Positions 17,667 to 26,771 of a DNA stretch of 36,237 nucleotides are shown here, piece after piece. Source of the stretch: CAYMUR01 sp964393615 (GTDB lineage: Bacteria > Planctomycetota > Planctomycetia > Pirellulales > Pirellulaceae); the NCBI GenBank assembly GCA_964393615.1, contig CAYMUR010000052.1, positions 1 through 36,237 of the forward strand. Direction: 5' to 3'. The position numbers and the translations under genes are program-made. The notes beneath the pieces are model-generated. The model searched no databases. It saw only the letters and a list, made by a program, of their open reading frames with translations, and was not told the DNA's origin. How positions within the stretch are numbered: position 1 is the first letter of the stretch; each line of letters starts with the position of its first letter.

Positions 17667-18748
17667 ATGCACGTTACTGTTGCGATTTGCACTTGGAACC
17701 GGGCTGATTTGCTGGATGGTACGCTTGCTTCATTAGCTGGTATGCACATCCCGTCTGGTGTGACATGGGATGTGATTGTGGCAGACAACAATNNNNNNNN
17801 NNCAACAATTCGAGTGACGATACCTCAAAAATTCTGGCCCGGTATGCCACACAGCTGCCACTGTTGACGATTTTTGAGAAAAGGCAAGGTAAATCTCACG
17901 CGCTTAACCAAGTGGTCCGTCGATTAAAAGGTGACTTGGTGTTGTGGACGGATGATGACGTACTGATACCCCATGATTGGCTTTCTGTTTATGTCGACGC
18001 AGCACGTCGGTGGCCTCACGCTTCTTTTTTTGGTGGTCATATTATTCCACGATTTGTTGGCGCCGAACCGGACTGGTTGCGACCAGCATGGCCACATATA
18101 TCGGGTGTGTTTGCAGCACGGGACTTGGGAAAAGAACCCTTTGCATTGGACCGTAACCACCTCCCATTTGGTGCCAATATGGCAGCCCGGGTGTCCTTGC
18201 AGCGAAAGTATACCTTTGACCCGGATTTAGGCCGTCGTGGTCCACTGTTATTGGCAGGCGAGGAAACGGCACTGATGCTCCAATGGCTCAAAGATGGATA
18301 CAGGGGAATGTGGACCCCAGGGTCGCGAATAGAACATGTGATTACACCGGACCGACTGGAATTGGCGCATCTCAAGCGATTCTATTTCAGTTTGGCCGAC
18401 CCAAAACAGCCGACCGGCAGGCTAGGATGGCCTGCAGTCCGTTTTTTAAGGGGCTGTTGGTATATGCAAAAAGCACTGCAATACGAGTTGTGGCGTGTTT
18501 GGTATGCTGCCCGTTCGAACCCCGAGCTCTGGATCAAATATTTGATCCGCACGAGCTACAACTGGGGACGTGTGGAAGTGCAGTGGGCAAACTTTCCCGA
18601 TTGGTGCAAACCGGGCCCTTTGCGTTTGCTAAAACTGCACCGTGAACAGCCACGATATGAAAAACCTGTGACCGTAGATACGGGTGAGTTGAAATCGTCT
18701 GCTGAGAAAAATCATGCCAATATATCTAAACGAAACGCAGCAGCTTAA
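17667..18748 (+). CDS. Family 2 glycosyltransferase, interrupted by a 10-N gap
   Basis: The N-terminus reads HVTVAICTWNRADLLDGTLASL, the standard GT2 opening, followed by WDVIVADNN, then ten N, then NNSSDDTSKILARY in another frame. Joining the ends at their shared CAACAAT gives ADNNSSDDT in one frame, the expected GT2 motif, so the gene is probably intact at about 354 residues. Downstream, LVLWTDDDVLIPHDWL carries the DxD metal site, and the GPLLLAGEETALMLQWL region is the acceptor-side acidic motif. It transfers a sugar from a nucleotide-sugar donor to an unknown acceptor at the cytosolic face; no membrane anchor was seen. A GTG one codon earlier is possible. Followed by a GT25 gene, so a surface-glycan role is likely. 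Confidence 0.9.
17793..17802. other. Run of 10 N (assembly gap)
   Basis: The sequences on both sides share CAACAAT, suggesting that the contig ends overlap by 7 bases and nothing is missing. Confidence 0.9.
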
Positions 18749-18915
18749 ACGCATTGACAGGATAAGAAAATTGAGGGAGTGATGTGTTACCGAGGGTTCT
18801 GTCTCTGTAAAAGGTATTGTATTCAAGATCGTCTCGAATAGGGCTTAGGATAGCGGCTCAAAATGGTTCAAGTTTTGTTTTGGGGAACTATTCGTTGTTC
18901 ACGGTTATCAAACCT

Positions 18916-19632
18916 ATGAAAATTTATGCAATTAGTCTGCAACGCTGTACCCAGCGTCGTGAAATGCTCCAACGCCAATTAAATAACATTGGCCTGGAAT
19001 ACGAACTATTTGATGCCATTGACGGACAATTAGGTCAAACCAAACGATTTGACCAATACTCTCCGACTTTGTCTCGCCGCCGATACGGAAAGCCTATGTC
19101 ACCGGGACAGATTGGCTGTTTTGCCAGTCATTATTTGATTTGGAAGAAAATTGCCTATCGGAAGCAGCCTGCTATTGTCATAGAAGACGATGTGACCATT
19201 AAAGCAAACATTGGCCAGGTTTTGTCTATCTTGGAAGAGATCATCAATCAGTATGAATTTATTCGTTTGGAATCTGCGTTTGTAAAGCCTCACAAGCCAG
19301 TTAGCGAGAAGCCGGATGGACATCGTGTGGTTCGATATGTAAAGCCTCCTCGAGGGACGGCTGGATACGCGCTGGCCCCTGACGGTGCCGAAAAACTGTT
19401 GGCAAAGGCAACAGCCTGGGGAGAACCGGTTGATCATTATATTGATCACTATTGGCGGCATGGCCTGAAACCGTACGCAATTTTTCCTTTGTGCATCGAA
19501 CAGAACAGCAGTCTGTCCAGTGAAATTACTTTGAAAAAGTGTCCTGTACCGCCAATGCAAAAGATGATTCGAGAGTGGTTTCGTTTATATTGTACGTGCA
19601 GATTATGGATGGCAAATCACGTCACTTCCTAA
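18916..19632 (+). CDS. Family 25 glycosyltransferase (LPS-type)
   Basis: 238 residues from the ATG at 18916; an earlier in-frame start at 18817 would add 33 residues with no family resemblance. It opens MKIYAISLQRCTQRREMLQR and has the GT25 core: LEYELFDAIDGQLG, PGQIGCFASHYLIWKKIA (about residues 63-80), and IVIEDDV, an acidic motif near residue 92. A GTAGYALAPDGAEKLL stretch and a PVDHYIDHYW motif near the C-terminus complete the fold. GT25 members add galactose or related sugars in lipooligosaccharide, or to collagen-like protein. No ribosome binding site was recognised before the ATG. It follows the GT2 gene on the same strand, 170 bases apart; both likely serve one surface glycan. Confidence 0.88.
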   Translation: MKIYAISLQRCTQRREMLQRQLNNIGLEYELFDAIDGQLGQTKRFDQYSPTLSRRRYGKPMSPGQIGCFASHYLIWKKIAYRKQPAIVIEDDVTIKANIGQVLSILEEIINQYEFIRLESAFVKPHKPVSEKPDGHRVVRYVKPPRGTAGYALAPDGAEKLLAKATAWGEPVDHYIDHYWRHGLKPYAIFPLCIEQNSSLSSEITLKKCPVPPMQKMIREWFRLYCTCRLWMANHVTS

Positions 19633-19820
19633 GCGACGTCGGCGTGGTGCAAAAAAACAGGTATCCTTACCAAGCCGTTTGAGGGGCCAGTTTGATAATG
19701 TCCGCAAAAACGAAAATGCCGTCGGGATCTTTTTAGGGGATGGGGCTTTTTGGGGAACGTGGTTTTACCAGGATTTCTGATAGAAAATAATTGGCTGTTT
19801 CTTGTGACAGAATAATTTTT

Positions 19821-21323
19821 CTACGGGTTGGATTGTAGGAAGGCAAAACGACCGACGCCGTCAGTGACAACGCGTAGCCTCGCACCTTGTTCCAGGTCAT
19901 GCGTTTCTATTACTTTCCGAAAATCGTCGATGGAATGTACGGGTTGATTTTCCACCGAGATGATGAGATCACCACGGCGCAGGGTAGCTCGGTCAGCAAC
20001 ACCGCCAGGGATAATGTCGGTGACGATGACGCCCTGTAAATGAGGATCCATTTGTAATTGCCTGGAGTGTTCAGGTGTCAGGGTTTCAAGGTTCAACCCC
20101 AATGGATCGGACGGTTCCTTTTCTTGCTGAATGGTTGGCAGCGGGTGGTCTTCCAGTTCGTCCAGCACTAACTGCAGGGTCAACGGATTTCCATTTCGGT
20201 AGATGGTGAGAGCCACACGGGTGCCTGGTACCATGGATGCTACCAAATTGCGCAATGCGTTTACATGTTTGACGGGACTATCGTTAAGACGTGTTACAAT
20301 GTCACCAGCCAGGAGGCCGGCTTGTTCAGCCGGGCTGCCGGGTTGGACGTCACCTATTAAAACTCCTTCCCCCGCATCAAACTGGAATGATCTTGCCAAT
20401 TCATCATTTAATTTTTGTACGACGACTCCCAGCTTGCCACGCTGGACCCGGCCATGTTCGACAATCGCATTGGTGATGGTACGAACCATGTTGCTAGGGA
20501 TAGAAAAACCTAGGCCGTTAAATCCACCGGAGCGTGATGCAATCGCTGTATTGATTCCGATTACTTCGCCACGCAGGTTTACCAGGGGACCACCACTGTT
20601 ACCTGGATTGATGGCTGCGTCTGTTTGAATAAAGTCTTCATAGTCCGCCACGCCAACCGTTCGCCCTTTGGCGCTAACAATACCAGCTGTAACTGTCTGG
20701 TGATAGTTGAACGGACTACCAATCGCTAAAACCGATTCTCCAACGTTAACGGTGTCTGAATCTCCTAGCGGAACGGCTGTCAAATCAGAAGCGTTGATTT
20801 GTAAAACAGCCAGATCCGTCTTTTTGTCAGTGCCAACAACTTTTGCGGCGAATGCACGGCCATCGGCAAGAGTTACTGTCACCTCCTCCGATCTACCTAC
20901 GACATGGTTGTTCGTAAGGACATAGCCATCGGTTGAAATAATAACTCCTGATCCAAGACCTTGTTGTTTACGCTGACCGTTGGGTGCACCAAACTCGAAG
21001 AAGAATTTTTCGAACCGGTCGTTATTTCCGAAGAATCGACGCAAATCGTTGGGAATTTGTGGTGCGGAACGCATTCTCAAACCCGTTTGTTGAACGGTCC
21101 GTATACTGACCACCGAAGGTCGGACGGCCTCTGCCACGTACTGAAATGCATTCGAGAGTGATTCTGCATGGATTAAGGCCTGTTGTACGGTTTCAGAAGG
21201 CACATCGTGTTTCGCATAAGACACGCGAGATTTAGAAAACGGTGCAAGCAGACAAACCCCTGTCACTAAAAGCGACGACAAGATCAGAGTAGTTTTGACG
21301 AACGACTTGTTACCAGTCCCCAT
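19821..21323 (-). CDS. Do/HtrA-family periplasmic serine protease
   Basis: 500 residues. A hydrophobic segment at about residues 10-28 (TTLILSSLLVTGVCLLAPF) is a signal peptide or signal anchor. The trypsin-like domain has the triad H140 (LTNNHVVG), D170 (KKTDLAVL) and S243 (GNSGGPLVN). Two PDZ domains follow, near residues 280-370 (GSPAEQAGLLAGDIVTRLN) and 415-495 (VADRATLRRGDLIISVE), the DegP/DegQ layout and length. It degrades or refolds misfolded envelope proteins. AAGGAGA lies 7 bases upstream of the ATG. The region before the trypsin domain contains an Arg/Phe-rich loop (LRRFFGNNDRFEKFFFEFG), as seen in DegP LA loops. It is transcribed away from deoC. Exact ortholog naming (DegP or DegQ) is not justified. 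Confidence 0.96.
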   Translation of the reverse strand: MGTGNKSFVKTTLILSSLLVTGVCLLAPFSKSRVSYAKHDVPSETVQQALIHAESLSNAFQYVAEAVRPSVVSIRTVQQTGLRMRSAPQIPNDLRRFFGNNDRFEKFFFEFGAPNGQRKQQGLGSGVIISTDGYVLTNNHVVGRSEEVTVTLADGRAFAAKVVGTDKKTDLAVLQINASDLTAVPLGDSDTVNVGESVLAIGSPFNYHQTVTAGIVSAKGRTVGVADYEDFIQTDAAINPGNSGGPLVNLRGEVIGINTAIASRSGGFNGLGFSIPSNMVRTITNAIVEHGRVQRGKLGVVVQKLNDELARSFQFDAGEGVLIGDVQPGSPAEQAGLLAGDIVTRLNDSPVKHVNALRNLVASMVPGTRVALTIYRNGNPLTLQLVLDELEDHPLPTIQQEKEPSDPLGLNLETLTPEHSRQLQMDPHLQGVIVTDIIPGGVADRATLRRGDLIISVENQPVHSIDDFRKVIETHDLEQGARLRVVTDGVGRFAFLQSNP

Positions 21324-21603
21324 TTGTCTTCTCCTTGGATTACGAACTCATCTGGTCAGAAACTCATTGGGAGCGGAGCTAGGATCCCAGTAGAGAGTTG
21401 CCGAACCCTTGTGAATCTTGCACCGCGATCTGTCAGGGAGATTTAAAAACTTGCAGTTCCGCCTTAAATGCTAGTTCTCAAATGACTTGCGTTACACTGT
21501 GGGAGGTTGGTAAAATTCCAAAACCTTTTGATTCTAATGGTTTACCGATGACAGCGAGTCTGTCGCGAGGGATCATTTCTGAGTGCTTGCTGGAAAGAAC
21601 GTG

Positions 21604-22296
21604 ATGGTTTTTACTTACAACGAAATTTCCACGATGATAGACCATGCCTTACTTAGCCCGACCTTGACGTCGGAGGATTTGGAGGCGGGTTGCCAAGTGG
21701 CCGTAGACTATCAGGTGGCTAGTGTCTGTATCTTGCCGTACTACCTGAAACGATGTGCAGAGATTTTGCGTTTTAGCTCAGTCAAGCCAAGTACGACGAT
21801 TGGATTTCCGCATGGTGGCAGTACCATTTCGACGAAGTGTGCGGAAGCGCAGCAAGCAATGGTCGACGGCTGCCAGGAGTTAGACATGGTTGTCAATATC
21901 AGTCAGGTGCTCAGTGGCGATTGGAACTATGTTCACCGAGATATTCAGGCGGTGGTTGATGTGGCACATGGCGTTGGCCAAAAGGTAAAAGTAATTTTTG
22001 AAACCTGTTATCTGAATCGGGATCAAAAGTTGAAGCTCTGTGAAATTTGCAGCTTGCTCCAGGTGGATTGGGTGAAGACATCGACAGGATTCGGCCCAAG
22101 TGGCGCAACGTTTGATGATTTGGAGCTGATGCTTGCTAACACACCGGACCGTGTTCAAGTGAAAGCTGCGGGAGGGGTGAAAACTCTTGACACGGTTTGT
22201 GAAATGCGTGCGCTTGGTGTCACCCGCGTTGGATCCAGCCGTACCGCAGACATTTTAAACGAGTGCCGACGACGGTTGATGACCAAAGATGGATGA
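21604..22296 (+). CDS. deoC: Deoxyribose-phosphate aldolase
   Basis: 230 residues from the ATG at 21604; GTG at 21601 is the other option and both fit GGAAAGA upstream. The chain opens MIDHALLSPTLTSEDLEAGC, standard for the bacterial DeoC family. The Schiff-base lysine is K158 in VKTSTGFGPSGAT, with K187 (VKAAGGVK) and D94 (ELDMVVN) as the other active-site residues. The enzyme splits 2-deoxy-D-ribose 5-phosphate into glyceraldehyde 3-phosphate and acetaldehyde during deoxynucleoside catabolism. No deoA/deoB/deoD partner lies beside it, so it is an isolated gene; the DeoR-family regulator 13 kb away controls a different locus by position. Confidence 0.96.
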   Translation: MVFTYNEISTMIDHALLSPTLTSEDLEAGCQVAVDYQVASVCILPYYLKRCAEILRFSSVKPSTTIGFPHGGSTISTKCAEAQQAMVDGCQELDMVVNISQVLSGDWNYVHRDIQAVVDVAHGVGQKVKVIFETCYLNRDQKLKLCEICSLLQVDWVKTSTGFGPSGATFDDLELMLANTPDRVQVKAAGGVKTLDTVCEMRALGVTRVGSSRTADILNECRRRLMTKDG

Positions 22297-22385
22297 ATTA
22301 CCCGGCCCCCTGCTGAGAAGATTGCTACATCATCCACGATTGCATTTCGAATAAGATGATCTTGACGAGCTGCTCGTACGGTTTC

Positions 22386-23837
22386 TTATTTTCCGATGCA
22401 AAATAGTTTGTGAAGAGTTCTCACGTAAATGTGGTTACGTGCAATCGACGGTGTGGCTGTGCAACTGTCGCCCATGTCGTTTTTACTTAGGATGACCGGC
22501 TTCTTTCCACTTGCGTCAATCACGACAATGAAGCCATTTTCGCCAGTGATGTAGATTTTACCATCACCGGCGACCGGTGAAGCAAAATAGTTGCCAAAGT
22601 TGCGAATGCGTTTTCTGACCCAGATGGATTGGCCATCTTCCACTTGAAAAGCGGCTGAGATTCCACCTTTTTTGACCACCAGCAGTCGATCATCAACAAC
22701 GATGGGGGACGCAATATTTGAAGGAGATTCGTTGGAGAGGTTCCATAGCATATGACTTGCCGTCACGTTCCCCATTCCACCCCCGCGAACGGCCTGAATG
22801 GTCGTACCACCACCCACCATATTGACCGACGATTGAAACGCAACGTCGATCTCTTCATCCACCAGAAAACCATCTTGATTGTTGTCTCCTTTATCGAATT
22901 TGGTCCAGAAAGCTTCGGCGACTTCGTTCTTGTCGAGTTTTTCATCCTGGTTGGTATCGAGCCATTGTAACAGGGCATATTTCAGCACGCGATTTGTGTC
23001 ACCGTAGCTTTGAATGGAAACGAAAATCCGATCTCCTTGTACGACAGGAGTCGTCATGATTGTTCGCAGCAAGGAACTGCAAGACCACAACTCGTGTCCC
23101 GTTTGCGGATCATAGCCTTTGAGTTTGCCAGTTCCGGCAACCACTAAATCAGTACGGCCATTTGCCTTACAAATCACGGGCGTGGCGTATCCTCCCAACA
23201 TGTCAGGGCGTGGTGTTTTCCAGCGAATGTCCCCCGTCAATTTGTCAAACGCGATGAGATATGCGTCGAGGTCATCGTCCAAGTTAAAGAAAACCAAATC
23301 TTCGTAAACGATCGGCGAGTTGGCAGGTCCCCAGCCGAGGAGGTAAAACGGCATCGGTAGATGTTGTTGCCACAACAATTCGCCGTCATCGGCGGCAAAT
23401 GCCATCATGCCCAAAGTTGAAAAATAGACATAGACTCGTTTCCCGTCAGTGGTCGGTGTCGAAGATGCATGTTCATTGGGCGCTGTGATGTCAGGTAAGT
23501 GATCTACGGCGAATTCGCGTCGCCACAAGGGTTTACCAGTGTTGGCGTCAAAAGCTACAACGGCAAATGTTTCTTCGTTCACCATGGTCGTTGAGAATAC
23601 GCGACTTTCGGCAATCACCGCCGAGGCTACTCCACGTCCTAAATCAACCGACCATTTCACTTGTTCTTCGTGTGAAAAATGGACTGGCAAATTCTTGCTT
23701 TCGACAGATATTCCACTGGCATTTGGGCCGCGAAACTGGGTCCATTCATCGGCGCTCGCCGTCGACATGAGCAGGAAAACCAAGCTGGTAGTAGAGAGGA
23801 TGAATGGACTAGCCAAATTAGATGTTTGCATGGGCAT
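22386..23837 (-). CDS. Exported PQQ-like beta-propeller protein with an inserted EF-hand pair
   Basis: 483 residues from the ATG at 23837; an ATG two codons on is equally possible, and a start at 23927 would put 30 extra residues before the signal peptide. The signal (PFILSTTSLVFLLMSTASA) is followed by DEWTQFRGPN, the usual start of planctomycete PQQ_2 proteins. Repeated blade motifs are visible (GKPLWRREF, GDIRWKTPR, GHELWSCS, GQSIWVRKR). Between blades, near residues 294-329, lie two canonical 12-residue EF-hand loops: DTNQDEKLDKNE and DNNQDGFLVDEE. Calcium may therefore control or stabilise the propeller. True PQQ binding and dehydrogenase activity are not indicated; BamB-like binding is equally possible. 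Single gene on its strand. Confidence 0.9.
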   Translation of the reverse strand: MPMQTSNLASPFILSTTSLVFLLMSTASADEWTQFRGPNASGISVESKNLPVHFSHEEQVKWSVDLGRGVASAVIAESRVFSTTMVNEETFAVVAFDANTGKPLWRREFAVDHLPDITAPNEHASSTPTTDGKRVYVYFSTLGMMAFAADDGELLWQQHLPMPFYLLGWGPANSPIVYEDLVFFNLDDDLDAYLIAFDKLTGDIRWKTPRPDMLGGYATPVICKANGRTDLVVAGTGKLKGYDPQTGHELWSCSSLLRTIMTTPVVQGDRIFVSIQSYGDTNRVLKYALLQWLDTNQDEKLDKNEVAEAFWTKFDKGDNNQDGFLVDEEIDVAFQSSVNMVGGGTTIQAVRGGGMGNVTASHMLWNLSNESPSNIASPIVVDDRLLVVKKGGISAAFQVEDGQSIWVRKRIRNFGNYFASPVAGDGKIYITGENGFIVVIDASGKKPVILSKNDMGDSCTATPSIARNHIYVRTLHKLFCIGK

Positions 23838-23996
23838 CACTTGAAAGTGTGGAATGTGAAAATGTTTTAGATTGATCCCGGGTAAAAATAATTTTGAAAA
23901 TCGTTCCCACTGTTTTCGACCGGGCAACTTCTCGAGCCAGAAACTGAGTACAAAGTTTTGAATCGGAACGGCAATTGTCAGAATGTCAGCGATTTG

Positions 23997-25385
23997 TTAC
24001 GAGCCACATTGTTTGGCAAGGTTGTAAATTACATCGAAGTATTCACGGGCTTCGTCGGCCGGCATGACCAGCGGAGGTGCAATACGGATGACTTTGCCAG
24101 CGAGCGGTCCCAATAGGTGGACGGCCCGGCCTTCAGCATCCCCCAAATAACACAGCCGCACAATTTCGTTGGCGATTTCTGCAGCGGTTTGCTTGCCCAC
24201 GGCCGCACATTCAATACCCCAGACGGTTCCTTCGCCACGGACTGCAGCGACAGCGTCTAATTCTGTCAAACGAATCAAGCTTTCTTCGATCACGGTTACA
24301 AGTTCTTGTGATTGTTGTACCACGTTTTCGGTTTCAAACTCGTCGAGTGTTGCCAAAACTGCCGCACATCCGAGCGCGTGTGCGCTCCAAGTGTCCGAGG
24401 TTTCTCCAAATTTCATACTGGCGAACAAGTCGGACCTTCCTACGGCGGCATCCACGGGAATTCCATTTGCCAGGCCCTTGCCTAAAACGACAATGTCTGG
24501 TTCGACACCATAAGTCGTAAAAGCATACATGTTGCCGGTGCGACCAAAGTTGGCTTGGACCTCATCTAAAATGAAAGCCATGTCGTGTTGCCGACAGAAC
24601 TGCTCGAGCAATTGCATGTACTCGTATTGCGGATGATACGAACCGCCACCTCCGAGATAAGGTTCGGTAATCAAACAGCATAACCTGTCGCCGAATTCGT
24701 CAGCGAGTTGTACCAATTCGGTGCGGAATGGTTCCAAATCAAGTGGTTGCCGTCGTTCCTGAAGAGAATTGCATTGTTCGCGCGGAAAACTAATGAACCT
24801 TACTCGTGGATCACGGTCCTTGTCGGTTTCACAGCCGGTACATGCACCGGCCAATCCTTTCTTGCCATGGAATCCGTGACGTGTGGCGAGGATGATGTCT
24901 GCTCCCTTTCGTCGTGACAAACTGGCCCACAATGCTTTCTGAATGGCCTCGCTTCCACTGGCCGCCCAAACGACTTGTTCCATTCTGCTGCCACCGGGCT
25001 GATTGCGTAAATTTTCCAGTAGTCGATCGGTTGCGAGGGCTTCTAATTCCGTGACCGCATTGTATGATGACAAGGGCACGGCACTGGTGTACGGTGTACT
25101 TTCATCGATTTGGTTTAGGCCAAGATAGTTGAGGACTCGTTTCCACCAGCGTGTTGGGTGGTGCCCAAGGTTGGTGACCAGTACACCGGATGTAAAATCT
25201 GCCAATTTGCGGCCTTCTGGTGTGTAGTGGTAACAGCCTTCGCTACGGGATAACACGGCCAGCGTTGGTGTGTATGTTCGCAATGATCGTGGCTCATTTT
25301 GCTGAACCGTTTCGCGAATTGCGTTACTTTGAGGTTCGTCGCTGAACTCAACCGATGGTTCCAATGCCGCTTTCAATGGTGTCAT
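23997..25385 (-). CDS. Class III pyridoxal-phosphate aminotransferase
   Basis: 462 residues from the ATG at 25385; a TTG five codons upstream is less likely. It shows the class III fold type I features: WAASGSEAIQKALWASL (phosphate contact), RHGFHGKKG (aromatic/His stacking region), FILDEVQANFGRTG with the PLP-binding aspartate at D274, and VVLGKGLANGIPV with the Schiff-base lysine at K303. The family moves amino groups between omega-amino acids, ornithine, GABA, diamines or similar and an oxoacid. No metabolic partner genes flank it, so the substrate is open; 4-aminobutyrate, acetylornithine or glutamate-semialdehyde-like specificities cannot be separated here. The length (about 460) matches the GABA/putrescine type more than the 400-residue acetylornithine type. 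Confidence 0.93.
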   Translation of the reverse strand: MTPLKAALEPSVEFSDEPQSNAIRETVQQNEPRSLRTYTPTLAVLSRSEGCYHYTPEGRKLADFTSGVLVTNLGHHPTRWWKRVLNYLGLNQIDESTPYTSAVPLSSYNAVTELEALATDRLLENLRNQPGGSRMEQVVWAASGSEAIQKALWASLSRRKGADIILATRHGFHGKKGLAGACTGCETDKDRDPRVRFISFPREQCNSLQERRQPLDLEPFRTELVQLADEFGDRLCCLITEPYLGGGGSYHPQYEYMQLLEQFCRQHDMAFILDEVQANFGRTGNMYAFTTYGVEPDIVVLGKGLANGIPVDAAVGRSDLFASMKFGETSDTWSAHALGCAAVLATLDEFETENVVQQSQELVTVIEESLIRLTELDAVAAVRGEGTVWGIECAAVGKQTAAEIANEIVRLCYLGDAEGRAVHLLGPLAGKVIRIAPPLVMPADEAREYFDVIYNLAKQCGS

Positions 25386-25718
25386 GGGTAATCTTTTCAA
25401 TAGCAGTTGGTGGAAAAGGTGTTGATAGCTTGCAAATCGTAGTCACTGGGGCACTCAGGACAGGGTACTGTTTTGCCGACCATTCCCAAGACCAGTTGAA
25501 TCTATAATAATACCAATAACGTGGATAATCCACGGGAGGCTTCACTATCGGACAACCCTGTTATAACCGGACGTTGTTCTTCGGGCATCTGTTCGTCTTC
25601 GGCAGGTCTTGATATTCTGACAAAAAATTTCACAGAATATACGTCCTGGCTCGCTAAGCTATGTAGATTAAGCGTCCTAATTGGCTAAAAGACACGCTCT
25701 TTCCTTAGAGGATTTAAT
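25386..25718. other. Intergenic region between divergent aminotransferase and hydroxyacid dehydrogenase genes
   Basis: About 330 bases. A weak plus-strand promoter candidate lies at 25609-25638; otherwise no gene or hairpin stands out. Confidence 0.5.
25609..25638 (+). promoter_or_regulatory. Weak promoter candidate of the hydroxyacid dehydrogenase gene
   Basis: TTGATA (25609-25614) and CAGAAT (25633-25638) are 18 bases apart, about 80 bases before the start codon. Confidence 0.3.
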
Positions 25719-26693
25719 ATGTCAACACCCACCATTGTTGCGACTGGTCCGGTCAGCGATCTTGCTGAGGAAATTCTCAAACCGTTTGGTGAAATAGTCA
25801 TTGCTCCTGCCAAATCCGAAGAAACCTTGTTATCCCTGTTGCCTGAGGCAGTGGGGGTAGTGTTGCGAGGAGGCGGTCATTTTTCAGCACGGTTGATAGC
25901 TGGTTCGCCAAATCTCAAAGTGATTGCTCGCAGCGGTGTTGGTTATGATAACGTTGATGTGTTGGCTGCCAGCGAACGTGGCATCCCTGTCGTTTTCACA
26001 CCTGGAGCGGGTGCCCGTGGTGTTGCCGAAGCAGCAATGACGTGGATGTTGGCTCTTTGTAAAGATGTTGTGTTTTGGGATCAGCAATTCAAGAGTGGTC
26101 ACTGGAACAGTCGCTTAGAACATCAGAGTGGCGATTTAGAAGGTGCGACTCTCGGCATTGTCGGTTTTGGTCGCATTGGACAGCAACTGGCTAAATTTGC
26201 CAGGCCATTTGACATGACGATCTTGGCCCATGATCCGTTTGTTGGTGCAGAGGTGGCCGAACCTCTTAATGTTCGCATGGTAGAGTTAGAGGAACTTTTT
26301 CGTCAATCCGATTTTATTTCGGTACATTGTGCCCCGACGGACGAAAATCGTGGGCTGATCAATCGCGAACTTTTACAGCATGTAAAGCCAGGGGCCTTCT
26401 TTATCAACCTAGCCCGTGGGACACTTGTGGATAGTTTGGATGCACTGCACGAAGCGTTAGAGGATGGGCGTCTGGCGGGCGTGGGCCTCGACGTGTTTTC
26501 GCCAGAACCTCCCGAACCTGGACTGTACGGCCATCCTTTGTTTGGACATCGCAATTGTCTGACCGCTCCCCACAGTCTTGCTGCAACGCGCGGCGCAATG
26601 TCCAATATATTCAAGTCAATGGCGAATGATATGGCAGCTGTCTTTCGTGGTGAACGACCTCGGTTCGTTGTCAATCCAGAAGTGTTTGACTGA
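25719..26693 (+). CDS. D-isomer-specific 2-hydroxyacid dehydrogenase
   Basis: 324 residues, ATG preceded by AGAGGA. The NAD-binding Rossmann motif is IVGFGRIGQQLAKFA (residues 147-161). Catalytic residues are R233 (NLARGTLVD), E263 (SPEPPEP) and H285 (TAPHSLAATRGAM), the complete triad of the family. The chain resembles the phosphoglycerate dehydrogenase/glyoxylate reductase branch and lacks an ACT domain, so it reduces or oxidises a small 2-oxoacid/2-hydroxyacid in the cytosol. HSLAATRG in place of the common HIGGxT is a subgroup mark. It stands alone; the neighbouring minus-strand gene converges. Substrate (glyoxylate, hydroxypyruvate, phosphoglycerate, or other) cannot be settled. Confidence 0.94.
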   Translation: MSTPTIVATGPVSDLAEEILKPFGEIVIAPAKSEETLLSLLPEAVGVVLRGGGHFSARLIAGSPNLKVIARSGVGYDNVDVLAASERGIPVVFTPGAGARGVAEAAMTWMLALCKDVVFWDQQFKSGHWNSRLEHQSGDLEGATLGIVGFGRIGQQLAKFARPFDMTILAHDPFVGAEVAEPLNVRMVELEELFRQSDFISVHCAPTDENRGLINRELLQHVKPGAFFINLARGTLVDSLDALHEALEDGRLAGVGLDVFSPEPPEPGLYGHPLFGHRNCLTAPHSLAATRGAMSNIFKSMANDMAAVFRGERPRFVVNPEVFD

Positions 26694-26771
26694 TTCGGTT
26701 TGGGATTTGGCCAGAACTGACATTGTTTTGGGTGCTGAGGATCGTGCAACAACTAGAGGGAATTCAAGGCG

